Assembly (NCBI GenBank): GCA_900539175.1
Contig: UQAW01000002.1
Coordinates: forward strand, 1-64,000
Origin: an uncultured Lachnospiraceae bacterium
Lineage (GTDB): Bacteria; Bacillota; Clostridia; Lachnospirales; Lachnospiraceae
Direction of reading: 5' to 3'
DNA length: 64,000 nucleotides
Shown here: positions 45,065-54,015 of the stretch, piece after piece
How the letters are laid out: every line of letters begins with the position of its first letter
Numbering within the stretch: the first letter of the stretch is position 1
The notes under the pieces: model-generated
Seen by the model: only the letters and a program-made list of their open reading frames with translations
Database searches by the model: none
What the model was told of the DNA's origin: nothing
Position numbers and translations under genes: made by a program

Positions 45065-46419
45065 TTGAAACCTCCCTTTTCACAGGCGTGAGTCTTTAAT
45101 ATCTGTACAAAATAAGAATCCTCTACTCTTGTTTCTCTGATTACACAGTCATATTTATTGAGTATTTCATTATAATTGCTTAATCCGATTCCTCTTTGTT
45201 CTCCTTTCGTCGAATACCCTTCCTTCCATATATCATGAATTTTGATTGTTTCCCCATAAGTATTTTTCACAAGCAAAACATGCTTTTTGCGTTCCTGAAT
45301 CATGATGACATAAACTTCCTTTTTTTCACACTTCCCTGCCGCCTCCATCCCATTATCAATCAATATACCAAGGCAGCGGTTAAAATCAACAACATCCATG
45401 AAAACATCCTCTACATCCTTGATTACTTCCAGAGAAAAAGCAACACCTTTCTCTTTTGCCTGTAACATCTTTGCCAAAATCAATCCTTTTACTTCTTCTA
45501 ATTTGATATGGCTTAAACTTGCAGTTTCCTGAAGGCTGCAGGACAGATTTTCTTCAAAGCACAAGATATTCTTCTCCAAATACTGTAAGGTATCACTCTT
45601 TTTATCAGACACATACAGTCCGGCTACAATATTTTTATAATCATGCTGAAACTTTTTTATTTCCCTTTGCAGGTTTTCCAACGTTTGAATATACATCTTC
45701 TGCTGCATGAGCATGGATTCCTGCATTTTTATCTTTTCATTTTTTCTTTCATTCCGATAGTATATGGTTAATAGAAACAGTAATAAAATCATACCGCCGA
45801 TAAACGTTACCAACATGAAAAAGTATACTTTTTCATATCCTTGAGAAGTCTGGATACCTTTTACCGAAATCATTTCACTTACGATTAACCATACTGTGAT
45901 ATAGAAGCAAATGATAACCGTAGCAAACCTGTTTTTATTTCTATAAAGTTTTGAAAAACATGTGGAAATGCCTTTCTTGCAAATCAGGAAAACAAACAAC
46001 AGCAATGCCCCGTCTTCAATCAGTGAATATACAAAATTTTGCCAATCAAAGGACGCTTCAATGCTCAATTGCTGAAACAACGTCTGACTGCTCGTGATAA
46101 AAAAGCTTTTTATAAACATATAGACAAATATAAAAGCTGCTCCGGAAATTCCGATACATTTCGAAAGCGTTTTTTTATGATAATGATTCATAAATCCGGC
46201 TAAGCCCGCTATCTGCAAAATATATGCAATAAAATCTGCCCCCTCTATGCCTATCATGTATGGCAGACAAAACAGCGTGTAAAGAATACCGAAACCCGTT
46301 ATAAATTCTTTACGGCTCCATTTATTCCCCCATGCTTTTCCACACAAGTAAATATGACATCCTATAGAAACGCCATAGTTCATCAATACCACTATGAATA
46401 TCTTTATATAATCCATCAT
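45061..46419 (-). CDS. GHKL (AgrC/ComD-like) sensor histidine kinase
   Basis: A 452-residue kinase with about six N-terminal membrane helices (residues 1-215), then a coiled linker and the GHKL core: phospho-acceptor KFQHDYKNIVAGLYV, N-box CLGILIDNGMEAAG, G-box QRGIGLSNYNEILNKY. This architecture is that of peptide-pheromone receptors. With the LytTR partner, exporter and peptides downstream, an autoinducing circuit is likely, either of the three peptides acting as signal (inference). Confidence 0.92.
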   Translation of the reverse strand: MMDYIKIFIVVLMNYGVSIGCHIYLCGKAWGNKWSRKEFITGFGILYTLFCLPYMIGIEGADFIAYILQIAGLAGFMNHYHKKTLSKCIGISGAAFIFVYMFIKSFFITSSQTLFQQLSIEASFDWQNFVYSLIEDGALLLFVFLICKKGISTCFSKLYRNKNRFATVIICFYITVWLIVSEMISVKGIQTSQGYEKVYFFMLVTFIGGMILLLFLLTIYYRNERKNEKIKMQESMLMQQKMYIQTLENLQREIKKFQHDYKNIVAGLYVSDKKSDTLQYLEKNILCFEENLSCSLQETASLSHIKLEEVKGLILAKMLQAKEKGVAFSLEVIKDVEDVFMDVVDFNRCLGILIDNGMEAAGKCEKKEVYVIMIQERKKHVLLVKNTYGETIKIHDIWKEGYSTKGEQRGIGLSNYNEILNKYDCVIRETRVEDSYFVQILKTHACEKGGFK

Positions 46420-46489
46420 TCTCTCTGCTTTTGATGCTTTCTTAATATTTTCTCAAACAACTCTGAATATAAAATCTGAAAACGGAACT

Positions 46490-47101
46490 TTAAATATCTT
46501 TCTGTATTTTACCCTTTTCCACATTGGGGGCTATAAAATGATTGCGTGAATAATCCCAAAGTATCCCGGAACCCTCCGCTGTATGCTTATTTCTCTCTAA
46601 GATCTGACTGAGACGAATTTTTCTTTCCTCCCATGCTTTTCCGCCTGTTGCCGCATTCAGCATCGCCGGCTGAACGTTATCCATTGTATGTGCAAATTTC
46701 GCTTCGGCAGTCTCACCCTCTTCGAATTCATCCCAAAGTTCTCTGAATTTTTTCTGCTGATCTTCCGGAAGTAAGCCAAAGATCCGGTCTGCTGCTGCAA
46801 GTTCCCGCTGCCTCTGTGTCTTTTTCCCTTCCTCATCATATGCATAAGTATCTCCTGCATCAATTTCTACCAGATCGTGTATCAAAAGCATACTGACGGT
46901 TTTTAATACGTCAATTTCTTCATTCGCATACTCACTCAGTAAAAGTGTCATAATCGCCATATGCCAGGCATGTTCTGCATCATTTTCTTTCTGCTGCCCA
47001 TCGGAAAGATACGTCTGTCTTTTAATAAATTTCTCTTTATCGATTTCCCTGCAAAAATCAAACTGTTTTTCCAAGCGTTCCTTGTCCATGTTTTGATTCA
47101 T
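46490..47101 (-). CDS. HD-domain phosphohydrolase (YfbR/HDDC2-like)
   Basis: A 203-residue HD protein beginning MNQNMDKERLEKQFDFCREI. The metal motif is ENDAEHAWHMAI (first His), LLIHDLVEIDAGDTY (HD pair) and a later Asp in AHTMDNVQP. This set matches 5'-nucleotidase YfbR/HDDC2-like enzymes acting on deoxynucleoside monophosphates, though the substrate is not certain. The ATG at 47101, just after GGGAGAGG, is preferred over the longer frame; the ATG at 47089 is an alternative. Confidence 0.85.
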   Translation of the reverse strand: MNQNMDKERLEKQFDFCREIDKEKFIKRQTYLSDGQQKENDAEHAWHMAIMTLLLSEYANEEIDVLKTVSMLLIHDLVEIDAGDTYAYDEEGKKTQRQRELAAADRIFGLLPEDQQKKFRELWDEFEEGETAEAKFAHTMDNVQPAMLNAATGGKAWEERKIRLSQILERNKHTAEGSGILWDYSRNHFIAPNVEKGKIQKDI

Positions 47102-47260
47102 CCTCTCCCTATTCAATATCAACAAAAATTCATAACTGTTCTGTATTCTCACAGTTACCACTTCTCAAACACACAAACTGCATTAGAATTCTTTCTTGAT
47201 TACATTTTACCACTCCCACTTGAATATTACAATTCAATACGGCAGAAAGCTGATGCAAAC

Positions 47261-47291
47261 AAGGCAGGAGAGCCAAAACTCAACCTGCCTT
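47261..47291. terminator. Hairpin after the surface-protein gene
   Basis: AAGGCAGG and CCTGCCTT form an 8-bp stem. On the minus strand it is followed by GTTTG. It probably ends the large surface-protein transcript. Confidence 0.5.
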
Positions 47292-47338
47292 CCAACTTTA
47301 CATAAATTTCGGTAAAACTACAGCGCACTGAATAGTTT

Positions 47339-50300
47339 TCATCTGTTTTTTTTCTTTTTACTTCGGATACTACATATTACTATACTTGCCATCAACGCCC
47401 CGATACCTGTTAATTCCAAAGTGATAATCGGCGTATTATCTCCGGTCTTTACCGCTTTAATAAATTTTGTTCCTGCTTCAGGGGCATCGCCCTTGTCATC
47501 CTCTCTCGGTGTATCATCCTTCTTTGGCTGCCTTGTATTCGTACAGGTCAAATTTGTTCCTATCTTCTCAATGTTGCTGCTCATTCCTGACGCCAAGAAT
47601 ATATTCTCTTTACTCCATACTGCCTGAAATCCCTCTACATCCAGCTCCCGTACACTGAAGAACTGGCATTCCTCAGCGGTAAGAAAATAGATCTCTTCTC
47701 CGTGCTTTAAGTTTATCCAAACCTTTCCTTCCTTATTTTCTAATTTTTTACTGCTCGCAGACATAAAATCCATCTGATATACGTCTCCCGTATAAGGCAG
47801 CTTTCCTTCCGGGTCTTGATAGAGGCTAATCTCAAAATCAAAAACCATGTCCCTATCTGCCTCAAGTTCGCTCTCCACTTTTTTCGTAACACTGGAGAAC
47901 AATGGGAGATTAAAAGAAATATCCATATTTGAAAGAGTTCCGCCTCTTTCTAAATAAAAGAAATCAAAGGTATGGTTTGTACCTACAAACCATTCAGAGC
48001 TATTCATTGCGTTTTTTAATCCACCTTCCGGGAATCCTGGAAGAATCTCTGAAAGATTCTGTGGATGTCCATTGATGCTGTAGGTACCATCTGTAAAATT
48101 AATTTCTCCTTCAATCGCCTCATGGATGCCGCCAATATCCAACACCAGCTTGCCGTCTACAAACATCCAGATATCATCATCACCGCTGATTCTGAATATC
48201 ATATCATTACCATTAATTTTTCCACTTACCGGAACGGCAAAAGTCCGACTTAGCTTCATGCCCAAGTGGTAATTCAGTTCCTTCTCATCCATAAGCCATG
48301 TATTGTAATCATTGGTTTGCGCTATTCCAAACTCTCCGTTTTCAAAGGTATTAAAAGGAAAAAATCCTGCCGCTTGACTGCCCCAACCCCTGATTCCAAG
48401 TCCCTTATCATACTGGCGGATCAAGTTATCTTCCAACTGTGCATGATGCAAATGGCTATTGTAGGAGTAAGTTCCGCTTACCTCATCATACTGAAATTCA
48501 AACCGGGCCGGATAGACTGCCTTCGTTCCCCCATTCGTCACTTCTGTAACTGCATTTTCATCAAACAGATTAAAAGGCAGGGAATAATTAAACACTGGTG
48601 TTCCATCCTCTCCCAAATCTGTCTGTACAATACCGGCAAAAGGCAATATCTTATTGTTTCCAATATGATTCCATGTATAGTCATAGTTGTTCAATGGATC
48701 ATACAGAAACTTATATTGTGCACTCTGACCACTGTAATCCTTGGCAGTCAGTCCTGGAAACTCATAATCAAACAGGGTAACATCCAGATACTTCATGTTC
48801 TGGGTATTTGCCAGATAAGATGCTTTCTTTTCATTATCCAAGGACTGTATCGGTATGGTAGTAAGTATCACCTGCTGCCTTGTCTGTCCGTAGTTGGAAA
48901 TCGTTCCACTCGTGTAATAGTTTTCTCTCTTCTCACAGAATTCCCCCTCTGAGACTTCAAAGGACTCTACCACATACTGATCTCCATTTTTTATCTTTAC
49001 CTGATAGGTAAAGCTGTAGATGTTGGTAGACGGCAAAATTACAATCGCCTGTCCGTCTGCCAAAGGTGTATGGAAGGTGCTTGTGGAACCGGGATGGACG
49101 CCCCAAGTTTCATTTGCCGGACCGCTTCCGTTTCCATTTTGTGTCACCGGCTTATCTGCAATAGCGTTTCCATCCTTTCCAAAGTTATAATAATCATAGT
49201 ATTCCTCTGTATATTCATCATTCTTTGTCTTCTCGACCGGAACGTACGTGCCATCGCTGTAATTGTAAAGATATGCACGATAGGGGAGCTGCTTAGTGGC
49301 ATTTCCTGATTCTGAATCCCATTCTACAGCCGTATTCAGGTTTTCGAGAGGTGTACTGATAGTTACCTCCACATCCGGCAGCTCTCCGGCATCTAATAGA
49401 TCCCTGTCCGCATAATTTGCCTGATACCCTTTCGCCTGATTCCGAATCACGACCCCTTGGTAACTATCGTCTTCTTCAAAAGCAGATTCTTGTACATCTT
49501 CTTGCTTAGCTGCTTCCTCCCTTGTATCCACACAGATCTTCAGATTGTGCACCAAAGTATCATCACTGGCAAGTTCTTTTACAGGATAAACATCTTGATA
49601 TGGACCAGTTGCCCCATAAACTACAGTCCATCCATCTTCCTTCGACAATGGATCAATCAACCCCGACTGCTCTTTTATATCAACAATCCTGCAATCCTCT
49701 GTCCTTGTCCCGGATATCTGATAGGTAAAATCAAATTGCTTTGCTGCTGTGGCCCGCATCCCCGGAATTCCCGGAATCACCGGTAAAATTGCATATACCA
49801 CATCCTCTTTCTCCCATCCATTTACTATTATTTTCACCGTATCACTTTCCGGATAGATTGCAACATGACTTTTATTATCCCTTCCTTCCGTACAGGAATT
49901 ACCGGAACTTCCCTGATCTATCCATATCCCATCCGCACCTTTCGTATAACGTCGGACTTCAAAATAGACTCTGCTGCTTTCAATGACGTCTTCCCCATTT
50001 TTTTTCTCTCTGGACGGAGTGATTTTTACATCAAAGGTGAAAGTCTCCTTTTGATTCAAATCTATATTCTTTCTTCCATCAACAGAAAACAACAAACCAT
50101 AATTAGGAAGCCCCTTGCCCGCATCCTCCGTACGGCTCAGTGTCAAATTATTGTTTATCCCACCTCTTTTTTTTAAAAAAAGGCTCACCTCTGCCAGACG
50201 CTTACCAGTATTACAGATATTTTCTCCATCCCGGTAAATCCCATTTTCATCTTTTATAAATTGCTTTTCAATGCCATTAATATTTGATGTGATGTTTTCA

Positions 50301-51631
50301 ATGTCATAATTTGTAAGGTTGTTTTGAGGAGCCAGCCCATACGAAAAGCTATAGCTGTGAGCCCACAAACTCTGAGCATCAAATTTTCTGGGAGTCACCA
50401 CTATGACTGCATCCTTATGTGACTTCAGCTCATTAACCGCATTTAATGTTACATTTGTGCCTATTCTTCTGAACTTTCCATATTCCAGCGAATTGTCCCT
50501 GCCATAATAATCGCACCTCCATGAATAATGACCCTCCAGATCCGGTACATAAACCGCTGCCCGCACGGGAAGGACTCTTCCACTCATTCCTTCATTATTT
50601 CCTTTTTCACTTAACCGAACATATATACCCAATTCATTAAAATCATTCTGCGAAAAATCATCCGGTAAATCTTTCAGATGGATAATCACCCCACCGTCCG
50701 GCAATCCATCTGAGGTTTCCTGAATCTGCTCCACCTTGTTGCCTTGCAGCGCAACCGTATGCACTGTTCCGTTGGTGACTGTATCCACCGATGAAAGAAT
50801 TCCCTCCGACATTTTTACGCAGCCGCTTGAATTTCCACAGATTCCCTCATCTAAAACAAAATCTGAAAATTCATCTGTTCCAATCTCATAATGGAAGGCC
50901 CAATCTGTTGTATCCGCTATATTGATTTCGTTGAATGCTTCGCTCTCCGTCTTGCGTCCCGGATCCCAAGTCTGAGGCTTCGGAAACCATTGCCAATTGC
51001 TTTTATCAGCATCCCACTCTATTGGATATATTGCCAGAATCTCATCTTTTCCGACGTTACAATGGAGATATCGGTTATCTTGCCAGTCATAGTTATGCCT
51101 ATAATCTCCAGTCTGTTTTGTGGATGTTGGATCTAACTGCACAAAATCCCAATTTGATCTATAGCTTGCATATGTAATCTCTTTAGGAGAATACGTACCG
51201 TCTTGATTCTTTATATAAACGCGTGCCAGAAACCGAAGCGCAGTCTGCCCGTTATAATCATGCCCACGAACCGGTATTGCCATAATATACAATCCAACAT
51301 TTTCCTTCTCAGAAAGATTTGCTCCATCAATCAGCAACCCTGAAGTTGGAAGCCGATCCTGTGTATTATCCGCTCCATCTTTATACCCTTCTTCTGTGTT
51401 TTTTGTTTCCGCTGCAAATTCTGCTTCTATTTCTGGTTGAGCTGCAAATTTGGTTTCCGGCTCACTTTCCGCCTCTTTCCCAGGTAAAACAGTTGTTTCC
51501 TTATTTACTTCCGTATCCTTCTCCAGCTCAAATGCTACATTTGCTGATGCTGCCACAAGTACACTCAATTGATTATTTAACATAAGAACCAGACTTAAAA
51601 TAAATGCTACCATCTTTTTGGTTTTTTTCAT
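47339..51631 (-). CDS. Large fibro-slime domain surface protein
   Basis: A 1430-residue secreted protein. The signal peptide covers residues 1-29 (FILSLVLMLNNQLSVLVAAS), then an acidic low-complexity linker, and repeated beta-sandwich regions each with a 'Y-S-F-Y/T-Y' strand (residues about 90-900). A fibro-slime domain follows (about 960-1240: FRISGDDDIWMFVDGKLVLD, GGIHEAIEGEINF). The end has a VKTGDNTPI motif, a hydrophobic helix and KKKKNR. No LPxTG is present; the KTGD-type end is a common Lachnospiraceae membrane anchor. Probably an adhesin or matrix protein. Confidence 0.85.
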   Translation of the reverse strand: MKKTKKMVAFILSLVLMLNNQLSVLVAASANVAFELEKDTEVNKETTVLPGKEAESEPETKFAAQPEIEAEFAAETKNTEEGYKDGADNTQDRLPTSGLLIDGANLSEKENVGLYIMAIPVRGHDYNGQTALRFLARVYIKNQDGTYSPKEITYASYRSNWDFVQLDPTSTKQTGDYRHNYDWQDNRYLHCNVGKDEILAIYPIEWDADKSNWQWFPKPQTWDPGRKTESEAFNEINIADTTDWAFHYEIGTDEFSDFVLDEGICGNSSGCVKMSEGILSSVDTVTNGTVHTVALQGNKVEQIQETSDGLPDGGVIIHLKDLPDDFSQNDFNELGIYVRLSEKGNNEGMSGRVLPVRAAVYVPDLEGHYSWRCDYYGRDNSLEYGKFRRIGTNVTLNAVNELKSHKDAVIVVTPRKFDAQSLWAHSYSFSYGLAPQNNLTNYDIENITSNINGIEKQFIKDENGIYRDGENICNTGKRLAEVSLFLKKRGGINNNLTLSRTEDAGKGLPNYGLLFSVDGRKNIDLNQKETFTFDVKITPSREKKNGEDVIESSRVYFEVRRYTKGADGIWIDQGSSGNSCTEGRDNKSHVAIYPESDTVKIIVNGWEKEDVVYAILPVIPGIPGMRATAAKQFDFTYQISGTRTEDCRIVDIKEQSGLIDPLSKEDGWTVVYGATGPYQDVYPVKELASDDTLVHNLKICVDTREEAAKQEDVQESAFEEDDSYQGVVIRNQAKGYQANYADRDLLDAGELPDVEVTISTPLENLNTAVEWDSESGNATKQLPYRAYLYNYSDGTYVPVEKTKNDEYTEEYYDYYNFGKDGNAIADKPVTQNGNGSGPANETWGVHPGSTSTFHTPLADGQAIVILPSTNIYSFTYQVKIKNGDQYVVESFEVSEGEFCEKRENYYTSGTISNYGQTRQQVILTTIPIQSLDNEKKASYLANTQNMKYLDVTLFDYEFPGLTAKDYSGQSAQYKFLYDPLNNYDYTWNHIGNNKILPFAGIVQTDLGEDGTPVFNYSLPFNLFDENAVTEVTNGGTKAVYPARFEFQYDEVSGTYSYNSHLHHAQLEDNLIRQYDKGLGIRGWGSQAAGFFPFNTFENGEFGIAQTNDYNTWLMDEKELNYHLGMKLSRTFAVPVSGKINGNDMIFRISGDDDIWMFVDGKLVLDIGGIHEAIEGEINFTDGTYSINGHPQNLSEILPGFPEGGLKNAMNSSEWFVGTNHTFDFFYLERGGTLSNMDISFNLPLFSSVTKKVESELEADRDMVFDFEISLYQDPEGKLPYTGDVYQMDFMSASSKKLENKEGKVWINLKHGEEIYFLTAEECQFFSVRELDVEGFQAVWSKENIFLASGMSSNIEKIGTNLTCTNTRQPKKDDTPREDDKGDAPEAGTKFIKAVKTGDNTPIITLELTGIGALMASIVICSIRSKKKKNR

Positions 51632-51683
51632 ATTATGCCTCTCTTTCTGCTCTATAATTTACAAGTTCTCAATTGTATTTATC

Positions 51684-51712
51684 ATTATAACTCTCACTCA
51701 TTTAAACGTCAA
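51684..51712 (-). promoter_or_regulatory. Promoter of the fibro-slime surface protein
   Basis: Minus strand TTGACG (51712-51707) and TATAAT (51689-51684) are exactly 17 bases apart, about 50 bases before the ATG. AGAGAGG serves as ribosome site. Confidence 0.88.
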
Positions 51713-52004
51713 TATCAGTGCATTTATGAAAACAATTCCGGGAACAATCCCGGAAACAATCCCAAGGTTAATATCTCATATTACTTGTCCGACAGATTGT
51801 TATCCAACACAATATTCCCAGAAAACATTTATAATATTTCTGATGGTATTTATATGTATAAGGTTGGACAAATAGACTAAACAGATTTCAGTATTGTTTA
51901 TTTCCCAAAACCTTGTTACCAAGATTTTTCAATAAAGTTAAAAATCACGGCCACCCGTCAAACGTAACATCATGAACCCTGCCACACTCAACTGGCTAAA
52001 GCCA

Positions 52005-52035
52005 TAAAAAAACGCTATGGAATCAACCATAGCGT
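52005..52035 (-). terminator. Intrinsic terminator of the DUF1848 gene
   Basis: ACGCTATGG and CCATAGCGT form a perfect 9-bp stem with a 6-base loop, followed on the minus strand by TTTTTT. Confidence 0.92.
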
Positions 52036-52068
52036 CAATAGAAACCATCACTTTCTTAAAATTACTAA

Positions 52069-53010
52069 TTAGCTGCAGTATAGTGCCAGTCTCATCTGAC
52101 CGTCAAGATAAGGTTCCTGCTTTGCATCACAGATTTTATCCCCTTCACGTATTCCCCCGATTAAAAATGGGGATTCCGGATCATGAAGCCGTCTATTCTG
52201 CCGCACAATCTCCTGATCCTCATTTGCATAACAATAGATGCATCCATGTCCGCAGGTATTATATGCACCAATATCGTTCCCAAGCAGACAATTACATGCT
52301 TCTCTTGGGAATTTTTTCTTTTTGGGTACACGCAGAGACATTCCGACAGCACGCTCAACGATTGCCTGGGACATACAGCCCGATACGTCCACGCCATATG
52401 CTTCCAGTTCTGTACCTTCGCAGCAGGTTCGTATCGTCATTCCATACTTTTTACCAATACGAACAAATTCTTTTCCAATTATGATCCGTTCCTCTCTTGT
52501 CACTTCCCTGGCATAGGGAAAATTCTTTTTGGTCTTGGTATATAAATCAATAAAACTGATAACACAATGATCTACATAACCATGTAGATTTTCCGCCATT
52601 TTCTCAAAACTCCGGATATGAAAATCCAAAGAATACTTCTCCGTAATAAAAATAGGATCATAGCGCCACCCAACAGCATGAATACCTGTCTTTTTCGATA
52701 ATCGTTTAAAAGACCCCATAACCCTTTCTTTCTCTGGCACTTGTGGTTCTATTTCTCTCCCATAGGGTGTAATGGTTACAAACCACAATTGTCTGTACTG
52801 CCTGATTTCATCCAGTCGTTCTAACATTGGTTCCGGATTTTTGGTACAGAAATTAATGCAGTCCACCACATCCGGATTCAATTGGTATCGTAAAACCTGT
52901 TCCGGATAATATGGATTTCTTGTTAAAACAAATCCTTCTTTTATTCGATTATAAAACCATTCGCTGAAATACGCCGGAATATCTGTTCTCATACCTGTAC
53001 TGATAATCAT
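52069..53010 (-). CDS. DUF1848 family protein
   Basis: A 313-residue protein beginning MIISTGMRTDIPAYFSEWFY, the invariant DUF1848 opening. PEQVLRYQLNPDVVDCINFC and SFIDLYTKTKKN are further family blocks. The C-terminus has CGHGCIYCYAN, a Cys-x3-Cys-x2-Cys cluster like that of radical SAM enzymes, although placed at the wrong end. The family's reaction is not established to my knowledge. AAGGAG 7 bases before the ATG at 53010 fixes the start. Confidence 0.9.
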   Translation of the reverse strand: MIISTGMRTDIPAYFSEWFYNRIKEGFVLTRNPYYPEQVLRYQLNPDVVDCINFCTKNPEPMLERLDEIRQYRQLWFVTITPYGREIEPQVPEKERVMGSFKRLSKKTGIHAVGWRYDPIFITEKYSLDFHIRSFEKMAENLHGYVDHCVISFIDLYTKTKKNFPYAREVTREERIIIGKEFVRIGKKYGMTIRTCCEGTELEAYGVDVSGCMSQAIVERAVGMSLRVPKKKKFPREACNCLLGNDIGAYNTCGHGCIYCYANEDQEIVRQNRRLHDPESPFLIGGIREGDKICDAKQEPYLDGQMRLALYCS

Positions 53011-53145
53011 TTGGTACTCCTTCTTTCTATTTCTGCTCACACTCCAAAGCATTTTTTCTGATTTCTTTTTACAGAATATCAAAAATCTATACTTTTTACC
53101 AGCAACACTTTTTTGTAATTAAAAGTAGATTTTTTGTGCAATAAA

Positions 53146-53172
53146 ACAATTTCTGTCTTAATACATATAATA
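53146..53172 (+). promoter_or_regulatory. Possible sporulation (sigma-K-like) promoter
   Basis: AC (53146-53147), a 16-base spacer and CATATAATA (53164-53172) match the AC / CATAnnnTA pattern known for sigma-K. A TATAAT is included in the -10, so a vegetative promoter cannot be excluded. It sits 95 bases before a collagen-like gene of exosporium type. Confidence 0.4.
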
Positions 53173-53208
53173 TTATAAGTTGCCCGTCAAATTGGGCAAC
53201 TCATAATA
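53171..53208. repeat. Inverted repeat in the leader of the first collagen-like gene
   Basis: AGTTGCCC and GGGCAACT pair, with A+T-rich extension TATTATA/CATAATA, spanning 53171-53208. It lies directly after the putative -10, between two divergent genes, and could be an operator or an attenuator. Confidence 0.6.
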
Positions 53209-53267
53209 TAGCAGCATAACTGCATCGCAACCCGGTGCCGGAACTAATAGCAATGAGGTGATTATAA

Positions 53268-53993
53268 TTGAATGTTTATCATACAAACGGGAGGCTGCGC
53301 TCCCAAAACTCATCTAGTATTAACAGAAATTTCTCCACGGATCAATACAATAACAGTGCCGACTTTCATCAACAACAGGGAATCCCATATGCACCAGGAC
53401 CAATGGGGCCCAAAGGGGAACCGGGGCCGCAGGGACCACGAGGGGAACCGGGACCGCAAGGATGCCCCGGAGAACGCGGAATAACCGGACCGCAAGGAGT
53501 TACGGGAGCACAGGGTCCGCAAGGGGTTACGGGACCTCAAGGTCCAAGAGGGGAACCTGGCTTACGAGGACCTGCCGGACCACCAGGCTATTCACAAGAT
53601 AGTATTTTTGCAGCATTTGCAGATCAATTCTCTACTTTACCTAAAAAGACAAATCTTCCCCTCAAAATGACAATACCTGACATAACAGAAAATATTTCTC
53701 CACGCGGCAATTACTCTGTCGTTTTAAGACCAGGATATTATGCTATATACTATTACATTTCTGCCAAAATGAAGGGGCCCGGTTTTGCTGACATTACACC
53801 TGTATTCAATGATTGTATACAATCTTGTTATATGGAATGTGCAGTTTCCAAAAAGCGCAATAAAACAATCAGGTTTTCCAGATATTTTATTATTGAAATA
53901 ACAGATTCCTCCCCTCTGTTTTTTCTATGGCATTGTACAGAAACTGCATCTCATATCAACACAAATGTAACGATGCAGAAGCTATGTAGATAA
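53268..53993 (+). CDS. Collagen-like protein, BclA type
   Basis: A 241-residue protein with a 40-residue N-terminal region, then about 23 G-X-Y triplets ([19 protein letters not shown] and onward, residues 44-108), then a 130-residue C-terminal domain with conserved Cys ([11 protein letters not shown]). It has no signal peptide, like exosporium collagens of Bacillus and Clostridioides. The start is TTG with GAGGTG 7 bases upstream; the nearby ATG at 53272 is in another frame. The glycosyltransferase gene follows within 22 bases. Confidence 0.82.
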   Translation: MNVYHTNGRLRSQNSSSINRNFSTDQYNNSADFHQQQGIPYAPGPMGPKGEPGPQGPRGEPGPQGCPGERGITGPQGVTGAQGPQGVTGPQGPRGEPGLRGPAGPPGYSQDSIFAAFADQFSTLPKKTNLPLKMTIPDITENISPRGNYSVVLRPGYYAIYYYISAKMKGPGFADITPVFNDCIQSCYMECAVSKKRNKTIRFSRYFIIEITDSSPLFFLWHCTETASHINTNVTMQKLCR

Positions 53994-54015
53994 TTAAAGA
54001 AAGAGGTCAAAAAAT

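Larger units (their letters stand above)
51632..52068. other. 437-base gap with promoter and terminator
   Basis: This holds the surface-protein promoter (51684-51712), a perfect hairpin TTCCGGG-AACAAT-CCCGGAA at 51736-51755 upstream of it, and the DUF1848 terminator at 52005-52035. The hairpin sits about 25 bases above the -35 and could be an operator. Short plus-strand frames here lack ribosome sites and show no recognisable protein. Confidence 0.5.

Noticed and set aside
51618..51880. Plus-strand frames with TIPGTIPETIPR or NNSGNNPGNNP repeats
   Set aside because: The repeat comes from a short DNA hairpin upstream of the surface-protein promoter; no ribosome site and no continuation.
53272..53484. 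ATG-initiated frame at the start of the first collagen-like gene
   Set aside because: It is out of frame with the G-X-Y repeats; the TTG at 53268 has the right spacing to GAGGTG and the collagen frame.
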